DNA of 36,042 bases from NCBI GenBank assembly GCA_947175055.1, contig CAMWLJ010000031.1, positions 1 to 36,042 of the forward strand, written 5' to 3'. Source of the stretch: an uncultured Lachnospiraceae bacterium. Its GTDB lineage: Bacteria > Bacillota > Clostridia > Lachnospirales > Lachnospiraceae. How positions within the stretch are numbered: position 1 is the stretch's first letter; each line of letters begins with the position of its first letter. The translations under genes and the position numbers were made by a program. Of the stretch, positions 7,292 to 14,967 are shown in pieces. The notes below the pieces were generated by a model. It was not told the origin of the DNA and searched no databases. It saw only the letters and a program-made list of their open reading frames with translations.

Positions 7292-8254
7292 TTAGTCATT
7301 ACTTATATGATGAATCGCCTCCGTATCGTCAGAGATCGGAACGATCTTCGTACCCTCCATCGCCTGGATTGTCTCGATCAGTGCCGGCAGCGCCTCCACG
7401 GTAGTCGATTTCTCGTACGCGTCGTGCATCAGTATTATGGACTCGTCATACTCCTGTAGTTTAGCCGTACAATTCCGTATGATGCTCTCCGGACTGATAT
7501 ATGCACTGGATGCATCGCCGGATGAAACATTCCAGTCAAAATAAGAAATATCCTGTTCATCGAGATAACCGATCAGTTCATGCATGTCCACTCTGCTTAC
7601 CGTATTACTGCTGCCACCGGGAAACCTGCAGTATCTGCACCAAACACCCGTAATATCATACAGGAATTCCTGCAGCTTCTTCAAATCGGCGCTATAACTT
7701 TCTACGCTCTGATATATCTCGTTATATTTATGACTGTAGGAATGCATCGCCAATGTATGCCCTTCCTCTACTATTCTCTTGTATAACGCCTGATATTCTT
7801 CTTCCTCTTTCCCAACAACAAAAAAAGTTGCCTTCACATCATAGTCAGACAGTATGTCCAGAATCCGATTCGTATTACTGCTGGGTCCATCGTCAAATGT
7901 CAGATAGACCTTATGCACGGCATCCTCCGCTTCCTGTACCGGCATTACACCATGATCAGTCGCTCTTCTGCCGGACTCGTCCACCCCGGAAACTGTATAC
8001 AGTTCTTCTACATCCGCTCCCGGCCCGCTTCCCGTATCTGTCTGCTTCATAACAGATATCGTTTCCAACCTTGTCAGCGCGTTCCGCAGTTCTCCCTTGA
8101 CTGTATAAAGTCTGACTGTCAGGAAAATACACACACCTGCCAGGATCAATATCATAAAAAACGGAACAAAGATGATCAGTTTCTTCAATCGGCGGACACG
8201 TCTGCTCTTTCCTGACGGCGGCTTCTGCCCTGCATCCGTCTGTATCATTTTCAT
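7292..8254 (-). CDS. Membrane-anchored polysaccharide (peptidoglycan) deacetylase, NodB/CE4 family
   Basis: CE4 enzymes remove N-acetyl groups from peptidoglycan or chitin-like glycans. The 320-aa protein has a basic N-terminus, one membrane segment (about residues 27-47), a short probable coiled coil (48-70) and an extracellular NodB domain from about residue 115. The catalytic motifs are intact: TFDDGPS at 119-125 (Asp base and metal Asp), HSYSH at 171-175 (metal His pair), RFPGG at 210-214, a DWN motif near residue 258, and LMHD near residue 285. Substrate and exact subfamily (PdaA, PgdA or PdaC-like) cannot be fixed from sequence. A near-consensus TATAAT lies 22 nt upstream, so the gene may have its own promoter. 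The adjacent bactofilin suggests it may be localised by that scaffold, which is inference. Confidence 0.9.
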   Translation of the reverse strand: MKMIQTDAGQKPPSGKSRRVRRLKKLIIFVPFFMILILAGVCIFLTVRLYTVKGELRNALTRLETISVMKQTDTGSGPGADVEELYTVSGVDESGRRATDHGVMPVQEAEDAVHKVYLTFDDGPSSNTNRILDILSDYDVKATFFVVGKEEEEYQALYKRIVEEGHTLAMHSYSHKYNEIYQSVESYSADLKKLQEFLYDITGVWCRYCRFPGGSSNTVSRVDMHELIGYLDEQDISYFDWNVSSGDASSAYISPESIIRNCTAKLQEYDESIILMHDAYEKSTTVEALPALIETIQAMEGTKIVPISDDTEAIHHISND

Positions 8255-8275
8255 CTGCCCCTTATTCCATATTCC

Positions 8276-8281
8276 ATTATA
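8276..8281 (-). promoter_or_regulatory. Probable -10 element for the deacetylase-bactofilin unit
   Basis: On the minus strand a perfect TATAAT (8281-8276) ends 21 nt before the ATG at 8254, within GGTATAGTATAATGG. An overlapping TGGTATAGT would be an extended -10. No good TTGACA lies 16-18 nt upstream, so the assignment rests on the -10 alone. Its position downstream of the ABC gene stop makes a new transcription start here plausible. Confidence 0.4.
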
Positions 8282-8332
8282 CTATACCATATCTGATGAA
8301 TTACGAAAAGAAATTTTATGAAAAAAGGCAAA

Positions 8333-8355
8333 GAAAAATTTTCAAAAAATTTTTC
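8333..8355. repeat. A/T-rich 10-bp perfect inverted repeat after the ABC transporter gene
   Basis: GAAAAATTTT (8333-8342) and AAAATTTTTC (8346-8355) form a perfect 10-bp stem with a 3-nt loop, 8 nt downstream of the ABC gene stop at 8363. On the minus strand it is followed by TTTGCCTTTTTTC. It may be a weak intrinsic terminator or a curved DNA segment; the low G+C of the stem argues against strong termination. Confidence 0.4.
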
Positions 8356-8362
8356 ATATGGT

Positions 8363-10132
8363 CTATGCTTCCTGATACCATTTTGTCTGTTCTGTCCAAA
8401 TATTATGAAAATATCCTTGTAACCCCATCAGTTCATCAAAAGTCCCCATTTCCGCTATCCTTCCATTGTTCATCACAATGATCTTATCTGCATTACGCAC
8501 CGCACCAAGCCTGTGTGTGACAAGAATGACTGTTTTATCTCCCGCAAGCTCATTCAGTTTTCCATAAAGCTCCATTTCCTCCAGCGGATCGATCGCCGCA
8601 GTAGGTTCGTCAAAAAGCAGTACCCTGCGTTTCCTGTAATAACTTCTTGCAAGAGCGATCCTTTGCCACTGGCCGCCTGACAACTCACTTCCTCCAAATT
8701 CCTTTCCCAGAACCATTTGGTCCGGCTTCGTGTCAAACAGGAGATCCGCCCATGCAAGAGCCTGGCTGATCCGCTCCAGATCCGGCTCCTTTAAGTCGTG
8801 ATCTTGTCCCATTGTATCACTCAGATAAACATTCTCTGCCAGAGTCAACTTGTATCGTCCATAATCTTGATATACGGCGCTGATATGGTCAAAGATACTT
8901 CTCTCCCGCAGCATAATACGGTCTATACCGCCCACTTCCATGGTTCCTTCTGCAGGCAGTATAAACCCTGATAACAGCTTGGCAAGTGTCGTCTTTCCCG
9001 CACCGTTTTCTCCGACAATAGCTACCCTCTCCCCTTTCATTACAGTCAGGGAAATATCCTGTAACGCCGTCTTTGTGCTGTTCGGATATCTGTAGGAAAC
9101 ATGGGTAAGCCTTGCATATTCGCCGCTGTCTTCCGGCTCTCTGTCCCCATCTCTGCTCTCAAACTCCATCAATTCAAAAAAAGCCGCGGACATGATACCG
9201 GTCTGCATAATTTCTCCTGCATGATCAAACAACTGCGTAAAAATACTTGTCAGAGATGCGAAACTTGTAAGGAGTACAGAGAAGCCACCGATCGTGATCT
9301 TCCCTCTTATCAGCAAATAAGCCATCAAAAACAGCGCCCCACAGTGGAACAGGGCTTTCATCCCCGCAAAGACCAGTCCACGTTTGCCCAACTGACGGAC
9401 ATGCTGCCTCTCTTTCCTGTCCAATTCCCTACATGCCGATAAATATTTATTCGCAATGTAGTCCCCTGCCCCATAGTGCATGATCTCTTTCTTCTGTTCA
9501 CTGGCACAAAGCATCCCAAACGCATACTTCTTCTTTCTGGCCGGCTGTACGGTATCCTGCACAAAAGCCGCCTGATATTTTGCCGCCTGCAGCTTCTCCA
9601 GAACCACCGGAATGCTCACGAATACTACAAAAAGATACAGTATCGGATTCAGGCTGGTAAGGTATGTGCCCACTGACAAAAGATTTAAGACCAGAATCAC
9701 CGACAACACAGCCAGATTAGCCGTAAATACCAGAAATATGGAGGCGTTTTTTGCATTTTGCACAATAGTATAGTACTCGGCATTATCATAATACTCCAAA
9801 GAAATCTCCGCGCTCTTTTCGTGTATCCGCTCATCCAAGCCAAGGAAAACATCCCGAAAATATCCAAATTCCATATATTGTCTTGAAACCAGCTCAAACA
9901 GTTTCATGATCATATAAATCCCGATCATCATAAGAACCGGTTTTAAATAATAGCCAAACGGCTGCCCACTGTCATAAAGCGCCGCCCGATCCACAACAGT
10001 TCTTTGCAGGAACAACATAAAAACCGGTAATATCGCCCCCGGCAAGGATAAGAGCAAATAGAATACCATTCCAAAAGGTGCAATAGGAAGAACGAGCTTT
10101 AATGCTCTTATAATATTACCAACCTTCTTCAT
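8363..10132 (-). CDS. ABC exporter half-transporter (fused membrane and ATPase domains), second gene of pair
   Basis: The 589-aa protein has an N-terminal six-helix exporter-type membrane domain (about residues 15-320) and a C-terminal nucleotide-binding domain. The ATPase motifs are complete: Walker A GENGAGKTT near residue 372, Q-loop VYQDYGRYK, signature LSGGQWQRIALAR, Walker B LLFDEPTAAIDP with catalytic Glu, and H-loop VTHRLG. Such half-transporters normally pair with a partner to export peptides, lipids or drugs; the substrate is unknown. Its start codon overlaps the stop of the upstream ABC gene (ATGA), the hallmark of a heterodimer pair. That partner is now disrupted, so this gene may be functional as a homodimer, in transition to decay, or idle. 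It sits in the tsf-pyrH insertion. Confidence 0.92.
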   Translation of the reverse strand: MKKVGNIIRALKLVLPIAPFGMVFYLLLSLPGAILPVFMLFLQRTVVDRAALYDSGQPFGYYLKPVLMMIGIYMIMKLFELVSRQYMEFGYFRDVFLGLDERIHEKSAEISLEYYDNAEYYTIVQNAKNASIFLVFTANLAVLSVILVLNLLSVGTYLTSLNPILYLFVVFVSIPVVLEKLQAAKYQAAFVQDTVQPARKKKYAFGMLCASEQKKEIMHYGAGDYIANKYLSACRELDRKERQHVRQLGKRGLVFAGMKALFHCGALFLMAYLLIRGKITIGGFSVLLTSFASLTSIFTQLFDHAGEIMQTGIMSAAFFELMEFESRDGDREPEDSGEYARLTHVSYRYPNSTKTALQDISLTVMKGERVAIVGENGAGKTTLAKLLSGFILPAEGTMEVGGIDRIMLRERSIFDHISAVYQDYGRYKLTLAENVYLSDTMGQDHDLKEPDLERISQALAWADLLFDTKPDQMVLGKEFGGSELSGGQWQRIALARSYYRKRRVLLFDEPTAAIDPLEEMELYGKLNELAGDKTVILVTHRLGAVRNADKIIVMNNGRIAEMGTFDELMGLQGYFHNIWTEQTKWYQEA

Positions 10133-11939
10133 TTATACATTCCTTTCTGTGCCTCAAACATGCTCTTGTAGAGACCGTCTTTCTTCTGCATCAATTGTAC
10201 ATGACTGCCCTGCTCCACAAAATGCCCGTCTGCCAAAACGCAGATCTCATCTGCACTGACACAGGCTCCAAGACGATGGATTATAAAAATATTAGTCAGG
10301 TTGTTTGAGCGTTTTCTAAGAAACGCTGTGTATAGTCTTGATTCCGCCAGCGGATCCATCGCTGCCGTAGGTTCATCCCATATGTATATACCGGCGCTCC
10401 GGTAGAGCATACGGGCAATAGCCAGACGCTGCCACTGACCTCCCGAAAGATTCACCCCACCCTCTGCGAGATTCCCCAGCGTGGTGTCATATGCATCCGG
10501 CAAAGCCGCTATCCATTCACCCAGTCCTGTCTCCTCTGCCGCTCGTTCCATTTAAGATTTTACGGCGTCGCCCAAAGCGGAGATTACAATATTTTCCCTG
10601 ATCGTGTAATCATAACGGTTAAAATCCTGAAATACCGCTGAATAATAGCTCTGCAGCTCTGAAAATGCCATCTCCTGAATATCCTTACCGTCAATTGTAA
10701 TCCTGCCATTCTCTGGTTTATAAAAGCCCATCAACAGCTTTACAAAAGTAGATTTGCCACATCCGTTTTCTCCTACCAGCGCATAATTTTTGCCTGCCTT
10801 AAATGTAAAATTCAAGCCATTCAAAACCGGTCTGTCACTTCCGGCATAACGGAAAACAACATTTTCGCCCCTGATCTCATGAAAGGTCACTGAACGCTGT
10901 TCTACCCGATCGACTTTCGGATCATATTTTTCACTTGTCTCATGAATGTAAAACTGCTCATCCAGCTCTTCCAATGCCTTGATATCCTTAAGACATGCAC
11001 GATATTCCTGATAAGTCGGAAGATATTCACTCCCCACCGCCACAAAGAAGGCCCCAAGCCTAGTCAGGGCAGGAATAACTGCTATGTATAAACCGATATC
11101 GATCTCCCCTTTGCTCAATGGTATCAGAAAAACCAGATAGGCAGAAGCGGAAAATAGAAACGTGATAATATCATAAAACCATATGACCAGGTTGGAAGCA
11201 AAAATTCTGCCAAGAAGTTTTCTGTTGGAGCGAATATTTTCTTCCTTAATATATTTTCTGAATATAAGGCGTATAACCAAACAGCTTTTTTTCCTGGGCA
11301 AGCCTTCTGTCAAACAAAATGCCGGATAAATAGTCCCCCCGTCTTCCAATCTCCTGTCTGGCATGATACAGCTTCACTCTGTTTTTGCCGATCATTCTAA
11401 AAACGATCACCATCAACCCCAAAAGCAACAAGATCACCACCAGGAAGTAAGGCACGCTTCCTGCAAGCAAAAACAGTACCCCCACTGTCTGCATCACGCC
11501 ACCCGCTATTTCCAGTATCGCATATAATCCGTTTGTATAGCGCTTTTCCGGTGCATCCTGCACCCGCCCAAGAAGCGCCTGATGATCTGCATGCTCTAAC
11601 GATACCAGCGAAATGCGCTCCGTCTTTTTGATGATCAGATTATCCAAAGATTCACGCAGCTGCAGCGCAATACTGCCCTTTAGCCAGTTTAGAAGAGGCA
11701 CCCGGAAATATCGAAAAGCATACATAAACGCCAGAGCCGCCATATAGCGAAGCGATTGTCCAGGCTTAAAGAACGTCCCGGAAAATCCACCCAAAAAGCG
11801 CTGCAGTACGATCACTTCCAACACGGTAAAAGCTGCCTGCAGCATGACCAAAATGCCGCTTGCAAGCGTTGCATATACCGCACACCTTTTGTGAATAAGC
11901 AAACTCCAAAGACTCTTTGAACAGTTCATTTCTACTCAT
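10129..11939 (-). pseudogene. Broken ABC exporter half-transporter (at least two frameshifts and one stop)
   Basis: Joined together, the frames spell one half-transporter of about 602 aa, similar in length to its 589-aa partner. Three lesions break it. (1) Near 11885-11895 the frame beginning MSRNELFKESLEFAYSQK (ATG 11939) must shift by +1 to reach YATLASGILVMLQAAF. (2) Near 11250-11260 the frame ending GYTPYIQKIY runs into TAA, while the next frame resumes with KEENIRSNRKLLGR. (3) At 10552-10554 an in-frame TAA interrupts the ATPase domain between ALGDAVKS and MERAAEETGL. The ATPase motifs around the breaks are conserved: GENGCGKST, FQDFNRYD, LSGGQWQRLAIAR, DEPTAAMDP and HRLG. This suggests recent inactivation. 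The first lesion is the least certain, because translation could instead begin at ATG 11929. Sequencing error could explain a frameshift, but three lesions in one gene with intact neighbours make decay more likely. Confidence 0.85.
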
Positions 11940-11958
11940 ATCATCCAATCATATATTT

Positions 11959-11964
11959 ATTATA
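11959..11964 (-). promoter_or_regulatory. Possible -10 element upstream of the broken ABC gene
   Basis: A perfect TATAAT lies on the minus strand at 11964-11959, about 20 nt before the reconstructed ATG at 11939, in a very A/T-rich stretch. No recognisable -35 lies at the right distance. The rest of the gap 11940-12170 holds only the tsf terminator hairpin and a small GCTC-TGC-GAGC hairpin (12011-12021). Confidence 0.3.
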
Positions 11965-12108
11965 AGAAACGATCGAATCATTCCTTTCTCTCTTTTGCAC
12001 ATCCGATTCTGCTCTGCGAGCAAAAAGTTTGTATCATTGGTTCTTTAGCATTGAATATAACGCTACGCCGTAACAGTATCGAGAAATGAAAATTCACTAT
12101 AGAATATC

Positions 12109-12154
12109 GAAAACCCCTGCAAATGGCATTCTCACACCATATACAAGGGTTCTC
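12109..12154 (-). terminator. Probable transcription terminator after tsf
   Basis: On the minus strand, starting 16 nt after the tsf stop, GAGAACCCTTG (12154-12144) can pair with CAGGGGTTTTC (12119-12109) as an 11-bp stem including two G-U pairs. The 24-nt loop contains a further ATGG/CCAT stem. The 3' arm ends in GGGGTTTTC rather than a long U-tract, so efficiency is uncertain. Its placement would separate rpsB-tsf from the inserted genes. Confidence 0.5.
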
Positions 12155-12170
12155 GTTCTTAAACATTCAC

Positions 12171-13106
12171 TTATGCGTTCATCTGCTTTGCAACTTCTTC
12201 TGCAAAGTTCTCTTCCTTCTTCTCAAGACCTTCGCCTGTCTCGAAACGTACAAATCTCTTCACGGAAAGGTTTGCGCCATTCTCCTTGGCAACTTGCTCA
12301 ATATACTTTGCCACCGTCTGTTTGCCGTCTTCTGCCTTAACATATACCTGCTCTAACAGACATATCTCTTTCAGTTCCTTGTTGAGACGACCGATCACTG
12401 CACCCTCGATCACCTTCTCCGGCTTACCAGCCATCTTGGGATCGTTCTTGATCTGTTCCGTAATGATCTCTTTCTCATGTGCCTTGTACTCCTCAGACAC
12501 TTCAGACGTAGACACATACTTAGGATATAAAGCTGCAACCTGCATTGCGATATTGGTCAGCGCTTCTTTCACCGCATCGTTGACAACATCTGTCACTGCC
12601 TCCACGATAACACCGATCCTGCCGCCACCATGCACATAAGATACTGCACAACCTTCGTTTGCAACAACCTTCTCGAATCTTCTGATGGTAAGGTTCTCAC
12701 CGATCACGGCAATTTTATCGACCAGAGCATCCTTCACCGTCTTAGAGGAATCCAAATGCCATGCCTCTGCCAAAAACGCATCCATATCTGCTGCGTCAGA
12801 CTCGACTGCCTGCTTTGCAACAGCCTCCACATATGCCTGGAAATCAGCATTCTTCGCCACAAAGTCTGTCTCGGAATTCACTTCTACTACCGCTACTGTC
12901 TTATCATCCTTGATCGATACACGGCAAAGACCTTCTGCGGCGATCCTGCCAGCCTTCTTCTCGGCTTTTGCCTGTCCATTCTTTCTCAAATACTCAACCG
13001 CTGCATCCATATCCCCGTCAGTCTCACCCAACGCCTTCTTACAATCCATCATACCTGCACCGGTCATCTCTCTTAACTCTTTTACCATTGCTGCTGTAAT
13101 AGCCAT
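12171..13106 (-). CDS. tsf: Translation elongation factor Ts
   Basis: EF-Ts is the guanine nucleotide exchange factor that recycles EF-Tu. The 311-aa protein starts with the UBA-like domain (VKELREMTGAGMMDCKKAL) and continues with the TDFVAKNADF core motif, the dimerisation region and a C-terminal segment with LLEQVYVKAEDGKQTV. It is slightly longer than B. subtilis EF-Ts (293 aa) and carries a short Glu/Lys-rich tail. It lies 73 nt after rpsB in the universal rpsB-tsf pair. The usual next gene, pyrH, has been displaced here. Confidence 0.97.
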   Translation of the reverse strand: MAITAAMVKELREMTGAGMMDCKKALGETDGDMDAAVEYLRKNGQAKAEKKAGRIAAEGLCRVSIKDDKTVAVVEVNSETDFVAKNADFQAYVEAVAKQAVESDAADMDAFLAEAWHLDSSKTVKDALVDKIAVIGENLTIRRFEKVVANEGCAVSYVHGGGRIGVIVEAVTDVVNDAVKEALTNIAMQVAALYPKYVSTSEVSEEYKAHEKEIITEQIKNDPKMAGKPEKVIEGAVIGRLNKELKEICLLEQVYVKAEDGKQTVAKYIEQVAKENGANLSVKRFVRFETGEGLEKKEENFAEEVAKQMNA

Positions 13107-13179
13107 CTATCTGTCCTCCAAATCATCTCTGTTCTATCGTCAGCGACACAAATATTACGTTCGCTATATTGACCGTTTA

Positions 13180-13923
13180 CTAGTTCTCCTCGTCTCTTTC
13201 CTCTACCTTCTGCGCTTCCGCCTCATCAACATACTCCTCAGCGCCCTGGTTAGCCTCAACAACAGCATCTGCCATCTTGGAAACGATCAACTTGACTGCT
13301 CTGATCGCGTCATCATTACCTGGTATGATATAATCCAGCTCTTCCGGATCACAATTCGTATCACCGATACCGATCAAAGTAATGCCGAGCGTATGAGCTT
13401 CCTGCACACAGATTCTTTCTTTCTTAGGATCTACTACAAAGATACAGTCAGGAATCCTGGTCATATCCTTGATACCACCCAGGTTCTTCTCCAGCTTCTC
13501 CCACTCTTTCTTGATCTTGATAACTTCTTTCTTGGGAAGTACGTCAAAGGTACCGTCCTCAGCCATAACTTCGATAGCTTTCAGTCTATCGATTCTGGAC
13601 TGGATCGTCTTAAAGTTGGTGAGCATACCACCCAGCCATCTCTCGTTGACATAGTACATTCCGCAACGCTCCGCCTCTGTCTTAACTGCATCCTGCGCCT
13701 GCTTCTTCGTACCGACAAACAAAATAGTGCCGCCCTGTGAAGCCACATCAAATACCGCTCTGTAAGCCTCGTCCACTTTGCCTACGGATTTCTGCAGATC
13801 GATGATATGGATACCATTCCTCTCAGTGAAAATGTACGGAGCCATCTTAGGGTTCCATCTTCTTGTCTGGTGTCCGAAATGTACACCGGCCTCTAATAAC
13901 TGCTTCATTGAAATAACGCTCAT
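13180..13923 (-). CDS. rpsB: 30S ribosomal protein S2
   Basis: S2 binds the small-subunit head-body junction with S1. The 247-aa protein starts [19 protein letters not shown], the canonical S2 N-terminus, and has [40 protein letters not shown] and [12 protein letters not shown]. The ATG at 13923 is preceded by GGAGG with a 7-nt spacer; a longer in-frame reading to 13992 adds residues not found in S2. The acidic C-terminal tail (VEERDEEN) is ordinary. The gene begins about 140 nt after the terminator that closes the flagellar operon, so it probably has its own promoter and leader. Confidence 0.97.
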   Translation of the reverse strand: MSVISMKQLLEAGVHFGHQTRRWNPKMAPYIFTERNGIHIIDLQKSVGKVDEAYRAVFDVASQGGTILFVGTKKQAQDAVKTEAERCGMYYVNERWLGGMLTNFKTIQSRIDRLKAIEVMAEDGTFDVLPKKEVIKIKKEWEKLEKNLGGIKDMTRIPDCIFVVDPKKERICVQEAHTLGITLIGIGDTNCDPEELDYIIPGNDDAIRAVKLIVSKMADAVVEANQGAEEYVDEAEAQKVEERDEEN

Positions 13924-14008
13924 TGTCCTACCTCCATCTGGTTTTGCTTCCATATATCCTACACACACTGTCACTCCTGCGTTATGAAGCACCGACAGTC
14001 TCCGGATA

Positions 14009-14037
14009 TATGTGATTACTTGTTTCTATGTGATTAC
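14009..14037 (-). repeat. Direct repeat of GTAATCACATA in the rpsB leader
   Basis: On the minus strand GTAATCACATA occurs twice (14037-14027 and 14019-14009) with an 18-bp period, between the flagellar-operon terminator and rpsB. The spacing of under two helical turns would suit a regulator binding site or a promoter-region duplication. Further downstream ACTGTC and GACAGT could form a loose stem. I do not recognise a known S2 leader, and no clear -35/-10 pair was found. Confidence 0.45.
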
Positions 14038-14059
14038 ACACACTTTATAAAGATACCAT

Positions 14060-14088
14060 AAAAAAAGCTCCTTTGCAAGAGCCTTTTT
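14060..14088 (-). terminator. Rho-independent terminator closing the flagellar/chemotaxis operon
   Basis: On the minus strand, overlapping the stop of the upstream gene, AAAAAGGCTC pairs with GAGCTTTTTTT across an 8-nt loop. The core GCTC/GAGC is extended by one G-U and five A-U pairs and ends in seven U residues. This A-tract, stem and U-tract layout is typical of Bacillota intrinsic terminators. It lies between the last flagellar-operon gene and rpsB, so it likely insulates motility transcription from ribosomal protein synthesis. Confidence 0.85.
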
Positions 14089-14932
14089 ACTCAACACCTG
14101 TTATGATCTTCGCGATCTGTTCATCATCGGCATCAGACGGAATATAGAACGTGCCCGTTCTGAGTTTCTTATCATATCCATTCTGACACAAAAACGCATC
14201 AAAATCATCCGCCGATGACACGATTCCGGCATCAGCCAGTTTCTTCGCCACCGTATGAGATCCATCCCCTGTTCTTACCGTAATGTTCCCACCACCGGAA
14301 TTCTTCCCATTCTCATTCCCGGAGCTTTGCTTGTCCACTTCCCTGTCACGATCGGCCAGATTACCCTTCCCGTCTGTTGCTTCTTCCTCATCATCCTCTG
14401 TCGCTTTGGCACCGTCACCCTGCATTGTTTCTGACTTATCACGCTCACTGAGTCCCTGATCTTCTGGTTTTGCCCCATCAGTCTCATTACGATCCTGGTC
14501 TTCTGATTTCTTCGCATCAGTCTCACCGGATTCCTGACTTTCTGCTGTCTCTCCCCCGTCGCCTGGAGACTTACCCTCTGCATCCACTTCGCCGCTGCCA
14601 TTCCGAGACGGATCTGTCTTCACAACTCCGTCGTCAGCCTGCGCTTGTTCTGTCTCACCCGGTTCTTCACTTGTAACCGACTCCTCATCTGCAGTACCAC
14701 TATTGTCGTCTTCCACCAGGCTCTCTTTCACCGCCTCAGACGTCTCAGCCTTCCCTGTTTCTTTCCCATCCATATCAGCCAGAACCGTATTCTCCACCAT
14801 ACCGAGTTCTTTTGCTCTGGCTATGATCTCCTGATCCGTCATTTTTCTGCTGTGTGATGTCGCAGCTCCCATTATGATCGCTGTCACAACAATACCGAGA
14901 CCCAGACCACGGAAATAATATTTTCGTTCCAT
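14087..14932 (-). CDS. Membrane protein with acidic linker and MltG-type LysM-like domain, no catalytic domain
   Basis: The 281-aa protein has one N-terminal membrane segment (about residues 8-25) and a probable short helical part (about 30-50). A long acidic, Gly/Ser/Asp/Glu-rich low-complexity linker follows (about 55-205). The C-terminal domain of about 70 residues resembles the LysM-like N-terminal domain of MltG/YceG: ITVRTGDGSHTVAKKLADAG, then DFDAFLCQNGYDKKLRTGTF, then a final helix. The endolytic transglycosylase domain that follows in MltG is absent, so this is probably a peptidoglycan-binding or cell-wall-sensing protein rather than an enzyme. It is the last gene before the operon terminator, 35 nt after the SwrB-like gene, so it is expressed with the flagellar genes. 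Its role in motility is not established. Confidence 0.75.
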   Translation of the reverse strand: MERKYYFRGLGLGIVVTAIIMGAATSHSRKMTDQEIIARAKELGMVENTVLADMDGKETGKAETSEAVKESLVEDDNSGTADEESVTSEEPGETEQAQADDGVVKTDPSRNGSGEVDAEGKSPGDGGETAESQESGETDAKKSEDQDRNETDGAKPEDQGLSERDKSETMQGDGAKATEDDEEEATDGKGNLADRDREVDKQSSGNENGKNSGGGNITVRTGDGSHTVAKKLADAGIVSSADDFDAFLCQNGYDKKLRTGTFYIPSDADDEQIAKIITGVE

Positions 14933-14967
14933 ATCAGCCCTTCTTAATATATTATAAAGATTATATT

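Noticed and set aside
10129-11939. Programmed frameshifting or stop-codon readthrough in the first ABC gene
   Set aside because: Three separate lesions are needed, no slippery heptamer with downstream structure is evident at either shift, and the stop is TAA, not a recoding-prone TGA; decay is simpler.
11766-11948. Separate small gene beginning MDDMSRNEL
   Set aside because: Its first 20 codons read as the proper N-terminus of the ABC membrane domain, and the rest is out of frame; it is part of the broken gene.
12685-13740. 351-residue open frame on the plus strand across tsf and rpsB
   Set aside because: It is antisense to two universally conserved genes with matching codon phase, and no ribosome binding site or domain was seen.
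13924-14059. Known ribosomal-protein leader RNA upstream of rpsB
   Set aside because: Only weak stems and a direct repeat are visible; I could not match it to a described leader family.
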